Notes under the pieces: model-generated
Database searches by the model: none
What the model was told of the DNA's origin: nothing
Seen by the model: only the letters and a program-made list of their open reading frames with translations
Source: Jaapia argillacea MUCL 33604
Taxonomy: Eukaryota; Basidiomycota; Agaricomycetes; Jaapiales; Jaapiaceae
Assembly (NCBI GenBank): GCA_000697665.1
Contig: KL197713.1
Coordinates: forward strand, 1,680,181 to 1,744,180
DNA: 64,000 nucleotides
Reading direction: 5' to 3'
Shown: in pieces, positions 36,111-46,393 of the stretch
Numbering within the stretch: the first letter of the stretch is position 1
How the letters are laid out: every line of letters starts with the position of its first letter
Position numbers and translations under genes: made by a program

Positions 36111-37381
36111 ATGTCAACCGAGGAAGACTCTGGAGACGCAAGGGCGAGATCACCAAAGCTTTCGCTGCTGATTCCACCTTCTTCCGATTCACCTATCTAT
36201 CAGTATGAAAGCCCTCCAAATTCACCCCACCCGCAGTGGTTCACTGAGCGCCGAAGAAGACCGGGCGTACTTCAAGCGGATTCAAAACGCTTGCACTATA
36301 CTTGCCCGTAAATGCAATCATCCTCCCTCGTTCTTCTTATATACTGATCGGCTATCACCAGCCCGGTGGCCCCCAAACATCGAGGCGCCCTTCCCAAATT
36401 TCTCTGCGACTTTGGCATCCTTCGCTCAAGCTATGGCCGTTTTCGTGATTTCGGCCGGCTTCTATCAAAGGATTTTCGAATCTCTTCCGCGGATTCCTTG
36501 ACGGAATTTTTCAACTGGGCAATACAGCCCGTGCAGTTGTTCGCAGATTTGAAGCAGATGTACTGGTGCAAACAGCCCTCTTTTACCGGCCACGAGTACA
36601 TTCTTCTCAGACTTGAATATCCTGCTGCAATCAGCCTGGACGGTCGACGAACCCTCTGGTTTCGTCTCGAGCGAGACTCTACATCATGGCTTCGCATTTT
36701 TGGCGGAACCAACAATCGCAACAATTGTGTGGACTTTCTGAAGATGAGAACGGCTTTGTCGGACGTGATCGACCCCGGGGATATTCAAATGGCATCGTTA
36801 GAGCTTGGGCAAGGGGTCAGGAGATTTTCTTCTGTGCAACTTTCATTTGTTCACTGATCAAAAAACTCCTTCAGTCCAGCTTCATCAACCCAATTCATCT
36901 TGTTTACCTGCAGACCTCCCTAAACCGGAAAGCTCCCGTTTACGATCTCCTCACTTTCAACTGTTGGTGGTATGCAGGGTGTATATGGGAGGCAGTGGCT
37001 TTGTGGTGCAGGCAATCGGAGACTAGGGCCTGCTTTGAGTTGAATACAACCCTCCCCGGCAGCCAAAGTTTGGTCGAAAATGTCACCCCCATACCTGGAC
37101 GACGACACGATTCTCTCGACTGGGAGGCCATGACGTTTGCCCAAAACTTATTGCATGCGCAGCTCACTGTTGCTCGCCGTGCCTGGCCGAATAGAGAGCA
37201 GGCAGTCACCCTTGTGGAAGACGCCTCGGCCGAAATTCGCAAGTATGCTTCGAACAACGTTCACGTGGATGTTCTGCGATGGGCCAGTATGCGGCGGGCT
37301 AAACATAGCTATCGCATACGCTTAAGGTCAGGGTTGGAAACCTACCAGCATCTGCTTCTGACAACCTTGTGCGCAAATTAG
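36111..37381 (+). CDS. Orphan protein with NCWW-type motif
   Basis: The start MSTEEDSGDARARSPKLSLL at 36111 leads into a short disordered N-terminus. After small introns near 36310 and 36370 comes a domain with EFFNWAIQPVQLFADLKQMY, EYILLRLEYPAAISLDGRRT and LWFRLERDSTSWLRIF. A further intron (about 36816-36876) joins it to PVYDLLTFNCWWYAGCIWEA. The C-terminal part is helical (LDWEAMTFAQNLLHAQLTVA, YQHLLLTTLCAN-stop). The Tyr-Asp-Leu-Leu then Asn-Cys-Trp pattern recalls the catalytic Cys segment of permuted NlpC/P60 or LRAT-like proteins and recurs, as far as I recall, in agaricomycete orphan families; this is inference. The exon edges are not all certain. Confidence 0.55.
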
Positions 37382-39846
37382 AGCTTAGTTCTTCGGAGAG
37401 TTTTGGTCGTGTGGTTGGAAGAGATCCGTGGGGAGTTCATCAGGAGATATTCGCAGGCCTTTCTGATTGAAGGTGGGATCATCGATTATAGGTACCGTAC
37501 TGATATAGGGTTTCGGTATATACGAGGGGAAGGGTGGGAGAGGGGTACTTGATGAAAAAAACGGCGTCCTTAGTCTGTGCGTTTATGCTCGGGATATCTC
37601 TGGCTTTTCGCTTTGTACAAGTTGTACCGACTTTGTAAACAGCAGGCTTGTTTTGTTCGTAGGCTCTGCTCCGCGTTATCCAGAGTGCAAACGAGTATGG
37701 GTTGGAGGGGAGCCAAGACGTACCCGTGAAGCACGATCCCAGTATAGTTCAAGCGGGATATCACCCAAGCTGACTTCTAGTATGACCGCCTCCATGTGTG
37801 GATTGGGCGATGAGGTTCTCAACTTGCTCGTTTTCGTCGTTTTCGACAAGGGTGGAAGAAACGATGATAGGAGGTGAAGATCAACTCGAAGACGTGCGAC
37901 GGTATAGGTGATATAGTATGTTGTCACCGTCACCAACAATGAGGACAATGATCAACGATTAGCAAACTAAGAGTGGCTGGGCGGTGTGATGAGCAAGATT
38001 TGTCTTTCCATATTCATATGAAACACGCTGCAATGAACTTGACGAACCTTCTGGTCAGCGTGGAGGTCCACCTGATTCAAAAGACTCTTGCAGAACCCCG
38101 TGAAAGCAGATTATCACGTCGGAGCTGCTCTCTCTCCGAGTAGCGTCGAAATGACTACCCCAAATGCAAGCCAAGGGGCTTCGCCACCTCACCTCAATGG
38201 TACCACTAGGATAAGCTGGGGCGTACCCCAAAACAAAGTTGAGCGCCGGGGAAGACAGACTCGATGCAAGGCGCAGCCTTGGTTGAGAAATAATTCAAAT
38301 AAATGTCTCGAAAACGTTATGGGTATTAATTTAGAACGGTTCAAGCGTGACAGCTCCAGACTTCGAACCCGCTCAACTTCCACTCACGAACGTTGCAACG
38401 ACCTTTGCTAAATTCCGACCACTCATTACGTTTACCGCCCACGAACCCTCGTTAGACCAGGGTGTCAGTTTCGGAGGGGACGGAATCGCCAAGTCGGTGT
38501 ACATATCACTTGAAAGAGTGGACGTAGACCCATCCCTTCTGCGCCGCCTGCTCCCTTGCCTGCTCCGCGATTTTTCTTCGTCTGATCCCCGTAAGCATGT
38601 GGGGTGCCAACTGTGATCATAAAGCATGTCCGTCAATACCTCTGCTCTCTCAGCTGCCTTAGGCTGGTCGGGCTCAGAGGTAACATGCTCGACCCGAGGC
38701 GTTTGACCGGAAATAAGGTATAAAAATGAGACAGCCTAAGGATGTGTCAGCGCCGGTCACATCGAGGGAGAAAGGTGATGTGCAGATTGTATTGTCCCGT
38801 GTCGATGGGGGCAGCGATCTTGGATTCACCGGGCGGTTTTCCATAGCCCGAACGTTTGTTCTGAGCTCAGAAGTGAACGTCGCTTGATAGAAAGATTAAC
38901 GGGAGGTGATACCTACCACGGAGATTTGAGTCAATCGGGCCGAGGATTTTCAGTTCAGGGAATGACCAACTGAGCGGCGGAAGAAGGCCATTCGCGGAAT
39001 TGTAAAGTGCGAAGGTGTGCACCTACTTAACTGTCGGCTTTTCGAGGGGAGAAAGTGGTTCCGAAACTTTGGCATGGGCAAGAGGTTCTCAACCCCAAAT
39101 CCTGCCGATCGGAAATGAAAACATGGGACTGAAGATTTCTGGATTGAAAGATTCAGCAGGACTGGTGGGCAAGACCAAACTAGGCCAGGATGATGCCCTG
39201 GCGTGAATTAGGTTGTCTGCGAAGTGGTCGGCCATTCCATTTGGGCGCAAGGATCCTCTCAAGTCAAACCTTCAATATTCGAGGCGATCGACTCTCGGGG
39301 CGGTGGTGACTTGGTCAACATCGGTCATCAGTGTGCGCAAGGCGAAAATGTGGAGGCCACCTACAGTCGTCCGCAGCGACAGGCCCAAACTGCCAGTACA
39401 GGTGATGGTCATCAGGATGAACCTGTAGCGCTCCGAACCTGACTTACGGGAATGCAAATGATTGGGCGACAACCAGTCGTTTCAAATTTAAAGTGAGCGC
39501 TCGAAGGTCACCCCCAACCTAGTTTCTCGTCTGCTGACTCGTTCTAAGACCTCAGAACACAATCTGTCGCGTCATTTGCCGTGGTTGGTTCTGTAACTCC
39601 AAATTGACCTGTTCCTTCCGGAAACATGCTCGGCGGCACAACTCAGCAACATTTCAGCTAGCCGTACTTATACATTCGTGGATTCACACAAAGCGCCCTC
39701 AAGTCGCAGTCTCCGGGGATAAATGGGCCCTTCAAGTTGCTATTTGTACCTCTGCCGCATTGTTCACAACCATTTATGCCACGGCGTCTTATGGACTGAC
39801 TTCGCTTTCAAATCGCAACCACCTCCACACCGTTATTGTAGCTGCG
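37382..39846. other. 2.5 kb with no convincing gene
   Basis: Open frames on both strands are at most about 107 codons, and none has domain-like sequence or consistent splice linkage. About 39600-39846 is the probable promoter and leader of the lectin-HSP70 gene. No repeats, tRNA or transposon ends were seen. Confidence 0.5.
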
Positions 39847-42648
39847 ATGGCTTCCGATGAATATAAAACTGGAACGATCCAATCTGGGCGCTATCTCATC
39901 AAGAATGTTAAACTTGGCACCTTTCTCGGCCTCCCTGGTGGACAGGACCCATCCCATCCTCAGGCATCAGGCATACGACTCTGACGATTTGGCGGACACA
40001 AAGGTATGCTCCCTCGTCAACTTTATCAGAATCTCTATACGATTTCGTTGACTTTCAGTGGGATATTGAAAAAAAATCCAATGAATACACTCTGACGAAC
40101 TTCAAATCGGGTTACCACGTCCACTTCCCTGTCAGTCCAGCGAATGGTGATCCGGTCGATGCTTATTCGCCAAATTACGGAGCGGCTCTTATGAAGTGGA
40201 ACATTAGACAGTCCAGCATTATTGGCCAGTATACGTGAATGAATTTCCTTCCCCCGTGTACCGCCCGTGGCTCACTACACGATGTATTCATTCCAGCATC
40301 TCGCCAGCCCTCCACAACGCTCTCTACTGGGATCTAGGGGATCACAAAGGTGCAAAGGTGCGTCAATGTGACAATTCACTGGCAACGACCTGACAATGTG
40401 TCGGTTTTGCTGCCCATACCAATCTATAGCTCAAACTTAGGACCAATCATGATGGGAACATTTACTGGCAATTCTTTTTGGATCGTGCACCGACATCGTC
40501 GCAGCCCACAACCTCTCCTCGTCCACCAACACCCGCCGCCCCAACCAACCCATCTTCGTCCCGCGCACCGAATGATGCGCCGAAAGTGGATAAACCAGCG
40601 CATGAAGACAAGAGAAAGGTTATTTTCAGTATGGACGTTGGGACAATGTCTTCGGTTGGTCGTCCTCTCCCGAGTCCCATTTGTGACTGTCTTAACATTT
40701 TCTTGCGTTTGAAGATGATTTCATTCTTGCTTCCTGGCGATGAAATTGTACAGGTCGGACGTTGGCCTCAGAGCAAAGGCAAGACCCCAGTTGTTCCATC
40801 GCGTATGACGTTCAATCCGGGAGGACAAATTCTCTATGGCTACGAATCACAAGAAGAAGGAACCCAGGTCGTGGCACACTTCAAGCGCCTGGTTCAGGGA
40901 CTCTGGACTCCCGATAGCCAACAACACATTATTCCCGGTATCAGCATCGCCTCCGTTTACGAGCACTGGATACGATTTCTCTTCAAGCGTGCCAAGGAGG
41001 TGTACGATGAGAAAAAGCGGGCCTCTGATCCTGGAGTTGACTGGAACGAAAGGCTTCTCGTGTTCCCCATCCCAAATGGTTGGACTTCGATTGAAGAGAC
41101 ATTACTTCGCGAAACAATTCTTGCTGCGGGATGTGTCGCGGACAAGAAGAACATCAGCTTCGTAGCAGAGTCGGATGCCGTCCTTCACTATCTGATTAAG
41201 AAGGGGGGGGTGGACTTCGAGGTCAGTATCCTACTAGCTGATAATCACTTTGCTCACCCCAATATGCATAGGATAACAAAGAGCTTATCGTTTGTGATGC
41301 CGGAGGGTCGACAATTGAAGTCGCCTTGTACCAAGTAATAACGGCCAATCCTTTGAAGATTACCGAAAAGACAAGAGCACCATCAAGCAGTAGGTCATGT
41401 TATGTGATTTGTGAACGATTCAGGCCTTGATTTTTTGTCTCCCCAGCCATCGCGGCCGATCTTTATGCCGTACACAAATTATAACAGGACGTCACAAGGC
41501 ATCAGAGCCAGATCAGCCGCAGGGGAGGACCAGGGATATGATAGTGACGGGGAAGGCGGGGAAGACCCAACGTGAGCTAACCAATATAACCTCTCTTGAT
41601 TGGTGACTGTAGCAATTTTAGGAAACCTTTCCGTGACGCCATTGCTACTGTGAAATCAGCCATCGATGGACTTGCGAAAGATAATAAGCCCAGGGTTCGT
41701 GTTATTCACTTGTTGTCTTCGTCTCTGAAACGAATATCTCCTAGACCCTTGTTCTGACGGGCGGCTTTTGTGAGGTCGAGGAAGTCCATGAGCAGTTGTC
41801 CGAATACTACGAAACGAAAGGGATGGTGGTTGCTATACTGTGCGACCTTTTATTGACAGTCTAATTTGCTTGACTCACCTGTTCAATAAGGCCTGCACAG
41901 AACGCCGTTGTGGATGGGGCTCTTTACCTTTGTCGTGGTAACGCCGTGGTCTCCCACGCCGCTTCGTTCGGTTATGGTTGCAGTGTCCTAGTGCCCGCAA
42001 ACCCGCAGGAACCCGGGATGGAAGGCAGGAAAGCGCTCAAATTCCCGAATGGTTCATTTATGGAGGGCGGTTGGAGCCCAATCATCAAATATGTGAGTCT
42101 TCTGGTCACTTATTCCACCGCGGAGGGTTCCAAACTCCCCATAGGGCCAACTCGTGCGAGACGGTGAAAGATCGGAGAGGATGTTCTACACCAAAACTTA
42201 CGGTAGCAAGAATGCAGATCTCTCGAAAGTCGAGATCGACCTATATGCACGGGGGAAAGATGGAAACCCTGACTGGGTATTTGATAAAGATGGTAAGAAA
42301 CAGTGTTCCAGTGTAATTCTCGCTTCAATGGGTTTCTGCTACAGGAAAATTCATGAAAGGTTTCTGGCCCGTTGCCACGATTCAAGTCGACTTCTCGGAT
42401 CTGCGGGGTAAGTTGGAGAAGGTGGAACGGAAGCGTGGCTTCCCTTTCTACAAGCTCGAGTTCGAGGTTGAGATATTGTTCGGGTCGCAAAGCTTGCAGG
42501 CCACGGTATTTTGGGGGAAGGACGGAAAGGTCAGCCATGTTCCCAGGTTCCTTGCCAGCGACCTACTGATAGAATTTCCTAGGGTAAGAAAGATGCAAGT
42601 TTCGTCCCACCAGACGATGCCTCGTACCAGTGGCATCGCACTTGGTGA
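39847..42648 (+). CDS. Beta-trefoil (ricin-B-like) lectin domain fused to an HSPA12-like HSP70 ATPase domain
   Basis: N-terminal lectin-like trefoil repeats: SGRYLIKNVKLGTFLGLPGG, KWDIEKKSNEYTLTNFKSGY, LHNALYWDLGDHKGAK, then LKLRTNHDGNIYWQFFLDRA after an intron (GTGCGT...TATAG). The last reads straight into a Pro/Ser linker and KVIFSMDVGTMSS, the phosphate-1 loop of the actin/HSP70 ATPase fold. Then come GDEIVQVGRWPQSKGKTPVV, PSRMTFNPGGQILYGYESQE, FVAESDAVLHYLIKKG, a phosphate-2-like ELIVCDAGGSTIE (in the frame after 41270), VVDGALYLCRGNAVVSHAAS, and the end ASYQWHRTW. HSPA12-type proteins are cytosolic HSP70 relatives. Many introns of about 55 nt are present. At about 39960-39985 the frame switches between the first trefoil repeat and DDLADTK without an obvious intron of normal size. 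It may be a frameshift or sequence error. Confidence 0.75.
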
Positions 42649-42970
42649 AGTGATAGCTATGTCGAGCAAGTAGCCTCAAAGCATCGGGATCTTGTCTTGT
42701 CCATCATTGTGTCGCTCGGGGTGTAATCACCGTAATAAATTTCGATTCTGAGGGAGCCCCTTTGGCACTATTCCGCCGCACACCCAGGCTTCTTGTTAAC
42801 TTCACGTTTGCGTGGTACATGATGTTGGGCACCATGCTGAGGACCGAAGTCCATGGCAGCTTAATTTTCACTCTACATTACGGTGCAGCATCGACGGTAC
42901 ATGTGTGAGCTGCTGCGGCTGTTGGAACAAACCACACAACCCACCGCAAACGTGTGGTCTCCAACTGGGG
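42649..42970. other. Intergenic spacer before duplicated unit A
   Basis: 3' region of the lectin-HSP70 gene. No gene seen. Confidence 0.5.
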
Positions 42971-43241
42971 ACAAGGACCACACACCAACCTCGGACGCGT
43001 CGCACGCCTTTGGTTTCTTACTTGGCCCTTGCCAACTAGCTGGACTGTGCTGGTACTACGGTGCTCATTATTGAGCACCAACGTGCGACGACCCACTTAT
43101 GTATGTCCCCCACTTCGTCCAGCTCTGCAAATCCGGGATCGACAGGGTCTGTGACGATCTTTCGACCTTATATCATGAAACTTGACCAAAACTTGACCGC
43201 AGCGTTAGTAAAAGCCGGCCTCAGTCACTCCGTGCCCCCGC

Positions 43242-44555
43242 CTTTACGCCACCTTGGTGTGCTTCATCTACGTCCTTTGCGACATCCTCCTGCTCGTCGC
43301 AACTATTGGAGAGACGAGATATGGTGTGGGAGGTTTGTATTGGGCTACGTTTTTGCGTGTTGGGGTGTTGCTTGCTGGTGTGTGGAAGGCGGTGAGATTT
43401 CGTGGGGGAGGGGACATGCTGGGCTTGGTTCGAATGCTGGAGGGGAAGAGTTGAGAAGGGTTAGGTAGGTCAGATGGCGATGTTGTTGGTTGGGACTTTG
43501 GGGCAGACTTTGGTTGGTGGGAGTAGCGCACGGACCGGTGGGTTGACTTTCATTCAGATGACCGACGTGACGCCGAACAACAATGTCCTCATCTCATTTT
43601 CAGTATACACCGCTCTCTGCGCCCTTTCATTCCTAATCACACCCCCCCTTCTGCCGTCCCTACCGAACCTTCACACCTCCGTCGCTTGGATCCTCCTCCT
43701 TACGTCCACCTTGACGACCCTCTACACCTACACCGCCAATCCATTCTCTCAAGAAGTGCCTTTCAAGATCTTTCTCCAGCAAACTCTCGCCTTCAACGAA
43801 ACTTCTCGTGACTTCGCGGCTTTGACCAGTCTCACTGGCAGTAGGAGGTATCTGGAGAGAGGTGTTGTGACTGAGCTGCCGTCCAGTTGGGGGCGGAAAG
43901 TTACGCGTGGAGAGGAGGATGTATTAAGGCCTGGGTTGACGACTTGTGTTTGGGAGGGAGGGCTGTTGCCTAATCCTGGGAAACATTCTCGGAGCTCCCT
44001 TTCGTCTCGATCTGACCAGAAAGAATAGCAACCTTCACTGTCGGCGATGGTCGAATCATCACCTTCGACAACTCTATCGGATTGGCTCGAGTTCGACGCG
44101 AAACGGGTTGACGATTCGTCTGTTCTCATCTCCGTTCAAGGCGTCAATATGGGAGCTTGCATGATTTACTTCGATAATGTCAATGTAACTTCGTCCAATG
44201 TTCGCGAAGGAGGGACAAACGGTATGCAATTGGGATATCCTATACCTCCAGAAGGACTGAGGGAGTTGAGGTTATGGAGTCGGGATTGGGAGAAGAAATT
44301 CGTGGTGGAGGTTTCTTTCACTCCTAGCTCATCCTACTCTTCCTCTGCTTCGTCTCCACATTTCACAGTGGAAGCCCGAGCTGCTTGTTCATGAGCGGAG
44401 TACGCGAGTGGGATGGCTGGTTTGAGTTACCTGACGATGCGAGGAGGGCAAGGATACCAGCATATGAGGAGGCCTTGGCTTTCTTACCGACTTCGGCGGT
44501 GGCTACGAAGAGGGCGGATGCATTGGTTGAGGTTTCTGTGCCTTTTAGGATGTGA
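43242..44555 (+). pseudogene. Vacuolar membrane protease (Pff1-like, M28) C-terminal fragment, copy A
   Basis: Only the C-terminal membrane and luminal part of a Pff1/FXNA-type vacuolar protease is present. Transmembrane segments read LYATLVCFIYVLCDILLLVA and VYTALCALSFLITPPLLPSL. The luminal part has NPFSQEVPFKIFLQQTLAFN, TGSRRYLERGVVTELPSSWG, GLTTCVWEGGLLPNPGKHS, then FDNVNVTSSNVREGG, YPIPPEGLRELRLWSRDWEK and KFVVEVSF. It ends in another frame with IPAYEEALAFLPTSAVAT and a VSVPF terminus. The N-terminal zinc peptidase domain is absent, and the frame breaks at least near 44025 (stop then restart) and near 44395. It is therefore a decayed host gene, not a functional enzyme. The same truncated form occurs in copy B, so truncation predates the duplication. 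Confidence 0.8.
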
Positions 44556-44689
44556 TTGGGTCCGTTACAGTAGGTTTTGGTGTTTGTTTTCCGCTCTCTT
44601 GTTACCGTCATGACCCCACTGGACAGTTAAATTCGATCAAGATACCGCGCAGTAACGCAGTTAAGGTTTCGTTCTTGTATACTTGGCTA

Positions 44690-45070
44690 ACTCCTGTTCA
44701 ATACAGAATGGTCAGGATGAATGGAAGGTGCCTTTCCGGAATATCAAATCCCTGTGCAGCGGACGACTCGTCCTCCTCCTACGTCAGTAGTTTTTGGCCT
44801 CAGCACCGAACGATGTGGCTCTATGATACTGATTGAGTTCAACGGTCACAGCCAGTTCTAGTGCAGCCAGTCGAACGGACTCGTCGAACTCTACGGCTGA
44901 CGACAGATGCGCCACGCAATCGTCTGCAATCTCGGACCTCGATGTGATTGGACTTGAGCGTGAGCTCTCTTGACACGAACATTTCGAAGCATCCTTTCCT
45001 CCATAATCCTGGATTTTCGTCTGTTACGATGGTTAGAGCCTCCGTAGGATGCGGCGGGGTGGCTGACGTG
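44690..45070 (-). pseudogene. Unidentified minus-strand gene remnant, copy A
   Basis: Minus-strand pieces with coding-like composition appear in two frames: ENPGLWRKGCFEMFVSREL followed by TLKSNHIEV, and IADDCVAHLSSAVEFDESVR followed by LAALELAVTVELNQYHR. The same segment in unit B (55640-56065) keeps the similarity, but its best open frame differs. The pattern suggests an old gene, probably spliced, lost in both copies. I do not recognise the family. It lies between the protease pseudogene and the NAD(P)-binding gene, divergent from the latter. Confidence 0.35.
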
Positions 45071-45212
45071 TCTGCGGCTGGGCCTCATACCCCTGCGTTA
45101 ACCCCCTTGGATGGAGCGCAGTCCTCGCACTTAAGAGGCCAAAGGATCCGCTACGATACCATCGAACAAGACACGCAGGTTCACTGCTTCACTACCCCAA
45201 ATCTCCAACAAC

Positions 45213-46201
45213 ATGAAAGTACTCGTCCTCGGCGGTTCTCGCCACATCAGCTACCACTCCGCCTTAAGGCTCCTCGGTAAGTACTCCCCTTCCCTCCTCT
45301 CTCCATGTTCACCCCATGGCCGATAGGAAGTTCTGACGCGTAGATCTTCTCCAGGGAAAGGCCACACCGTTACCTTTCTTCTCTGCAACCCGGCCATTTT
45401 CAATGGCGACGAGAAGGTTCAGCCTTTCATCTCCTCCGGTCAAGCCAGGATCGTGCAAGGTAACGCCATGAAATCCGACGACGTCAACCGCGCCTGGGAC
45501 ACAGCCGGCAAGGGCGAACCAGAAGGAGTCGTTGATCTTTGCCTATTTTCAATTGGTTTGTCTAATCACTCCCTACCACATCATCAAACATCAAATTCAC
45601 CCCGGACATTGTAAATTAGGTGCAACAACCGGAAAGTTTTCCCTGACGAAGGGTGCTATCATCAACCCTATTAACGTCTGTAACCAATCCATGATGAACG
45701 TCCTTTGCACAATGCCAAAACCCGCGAGGACGAAGTTGGTTACCGTAACTTCCAATGGAGTCGGTCGCTAATCTCTCATGCCTCACGTCCGTGGCTCCAA
45801 AGTGATTCTACTCATATTTCATCGCCGGGCCCCATAGAGACAAGATCGGACTCGAACGTGTGCTTTATCATGTAGGAGGCAAACCTTATACCGAGACAGA
45901 GATGGGAGGTGAGCCCGGAGAGGAAATCTTGGAGAAGGAGTGGAATCGGACTCGCGAAGGGTTGCCTCCGGAAGGAAAGTTCACGAACACAGTTACTGTG
46001 AGGCCCGCGTTGATGTTTGACGGGGATTGTAAGGGCGATGCACCTGCGAATAAGGCAGGTAAGGCGCCATATAGGTTTGCGGAGGGGAACTTCCCAGGGG
46101 CGTGGACGATCTCGAGGCAGGACGTTGCGCATTTCATTGTGGAGGTCATTTTGCCCGAGTGGGAGAAGTGGGCTGGCAAAGTTGCGACGATTGGCTACTA
46201 A
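45213..46201 (+). pseudogene. NAD(P)-binding Rossmann protein (epimerase/NmrA-like), copy A, frameshifted
   Basis: Starts MKVLVLGGSRHISYHSALRL with a GGSRHI dinucleotide loop where GGSRHIG is expected; Gly is replaced by Ser here but kept in copy B. Exon 1 is followed by a good donor (CTCG|GTAAGT), exon 2 starts GKGHTVTFLL, and a further intron ends TAAATTAG before GATTGKFSLTKGAI. The frame then shifts after VTSNGVGR near 45768. The remainder is open in a different frame from about 45800: YFIAGPHRDKIGLERVLYHV, GGKPYTETEMGGEPGEE, VRPALMFDGDCKGDAPANKA, WTISRQDVAHFIVEVILPEW, ending KVATIGY. The layout is that of small fungal NAD(P)-binding epimerase-like proteins; the substrate is unknown. A single small indel region seems responsible. 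Confidence 0.75.
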
Positions 46202-46393
46202 CTGCTGAATGTATATCGTGTTTTTTAGGGTCTTCAAGTTCGCTGGAGGCCACTTCACCATGTCTTATTATACGTTTCACTCCCCCGTGTCCTCTTCTCT
46301 CATTATCGCCATCGGTTCACATTGTGTCTATTCATACCAATTCATTCGTCTATCTATCCTACAAGTATATATCCTATCCTCCAGATCGAACTA

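Noticed and set aside
38340-38400. tRNA-like TTCGAACCCGCTC motif
   Set aside because: No acceptor stem, D-arm or anticodon arm could be paired around it.
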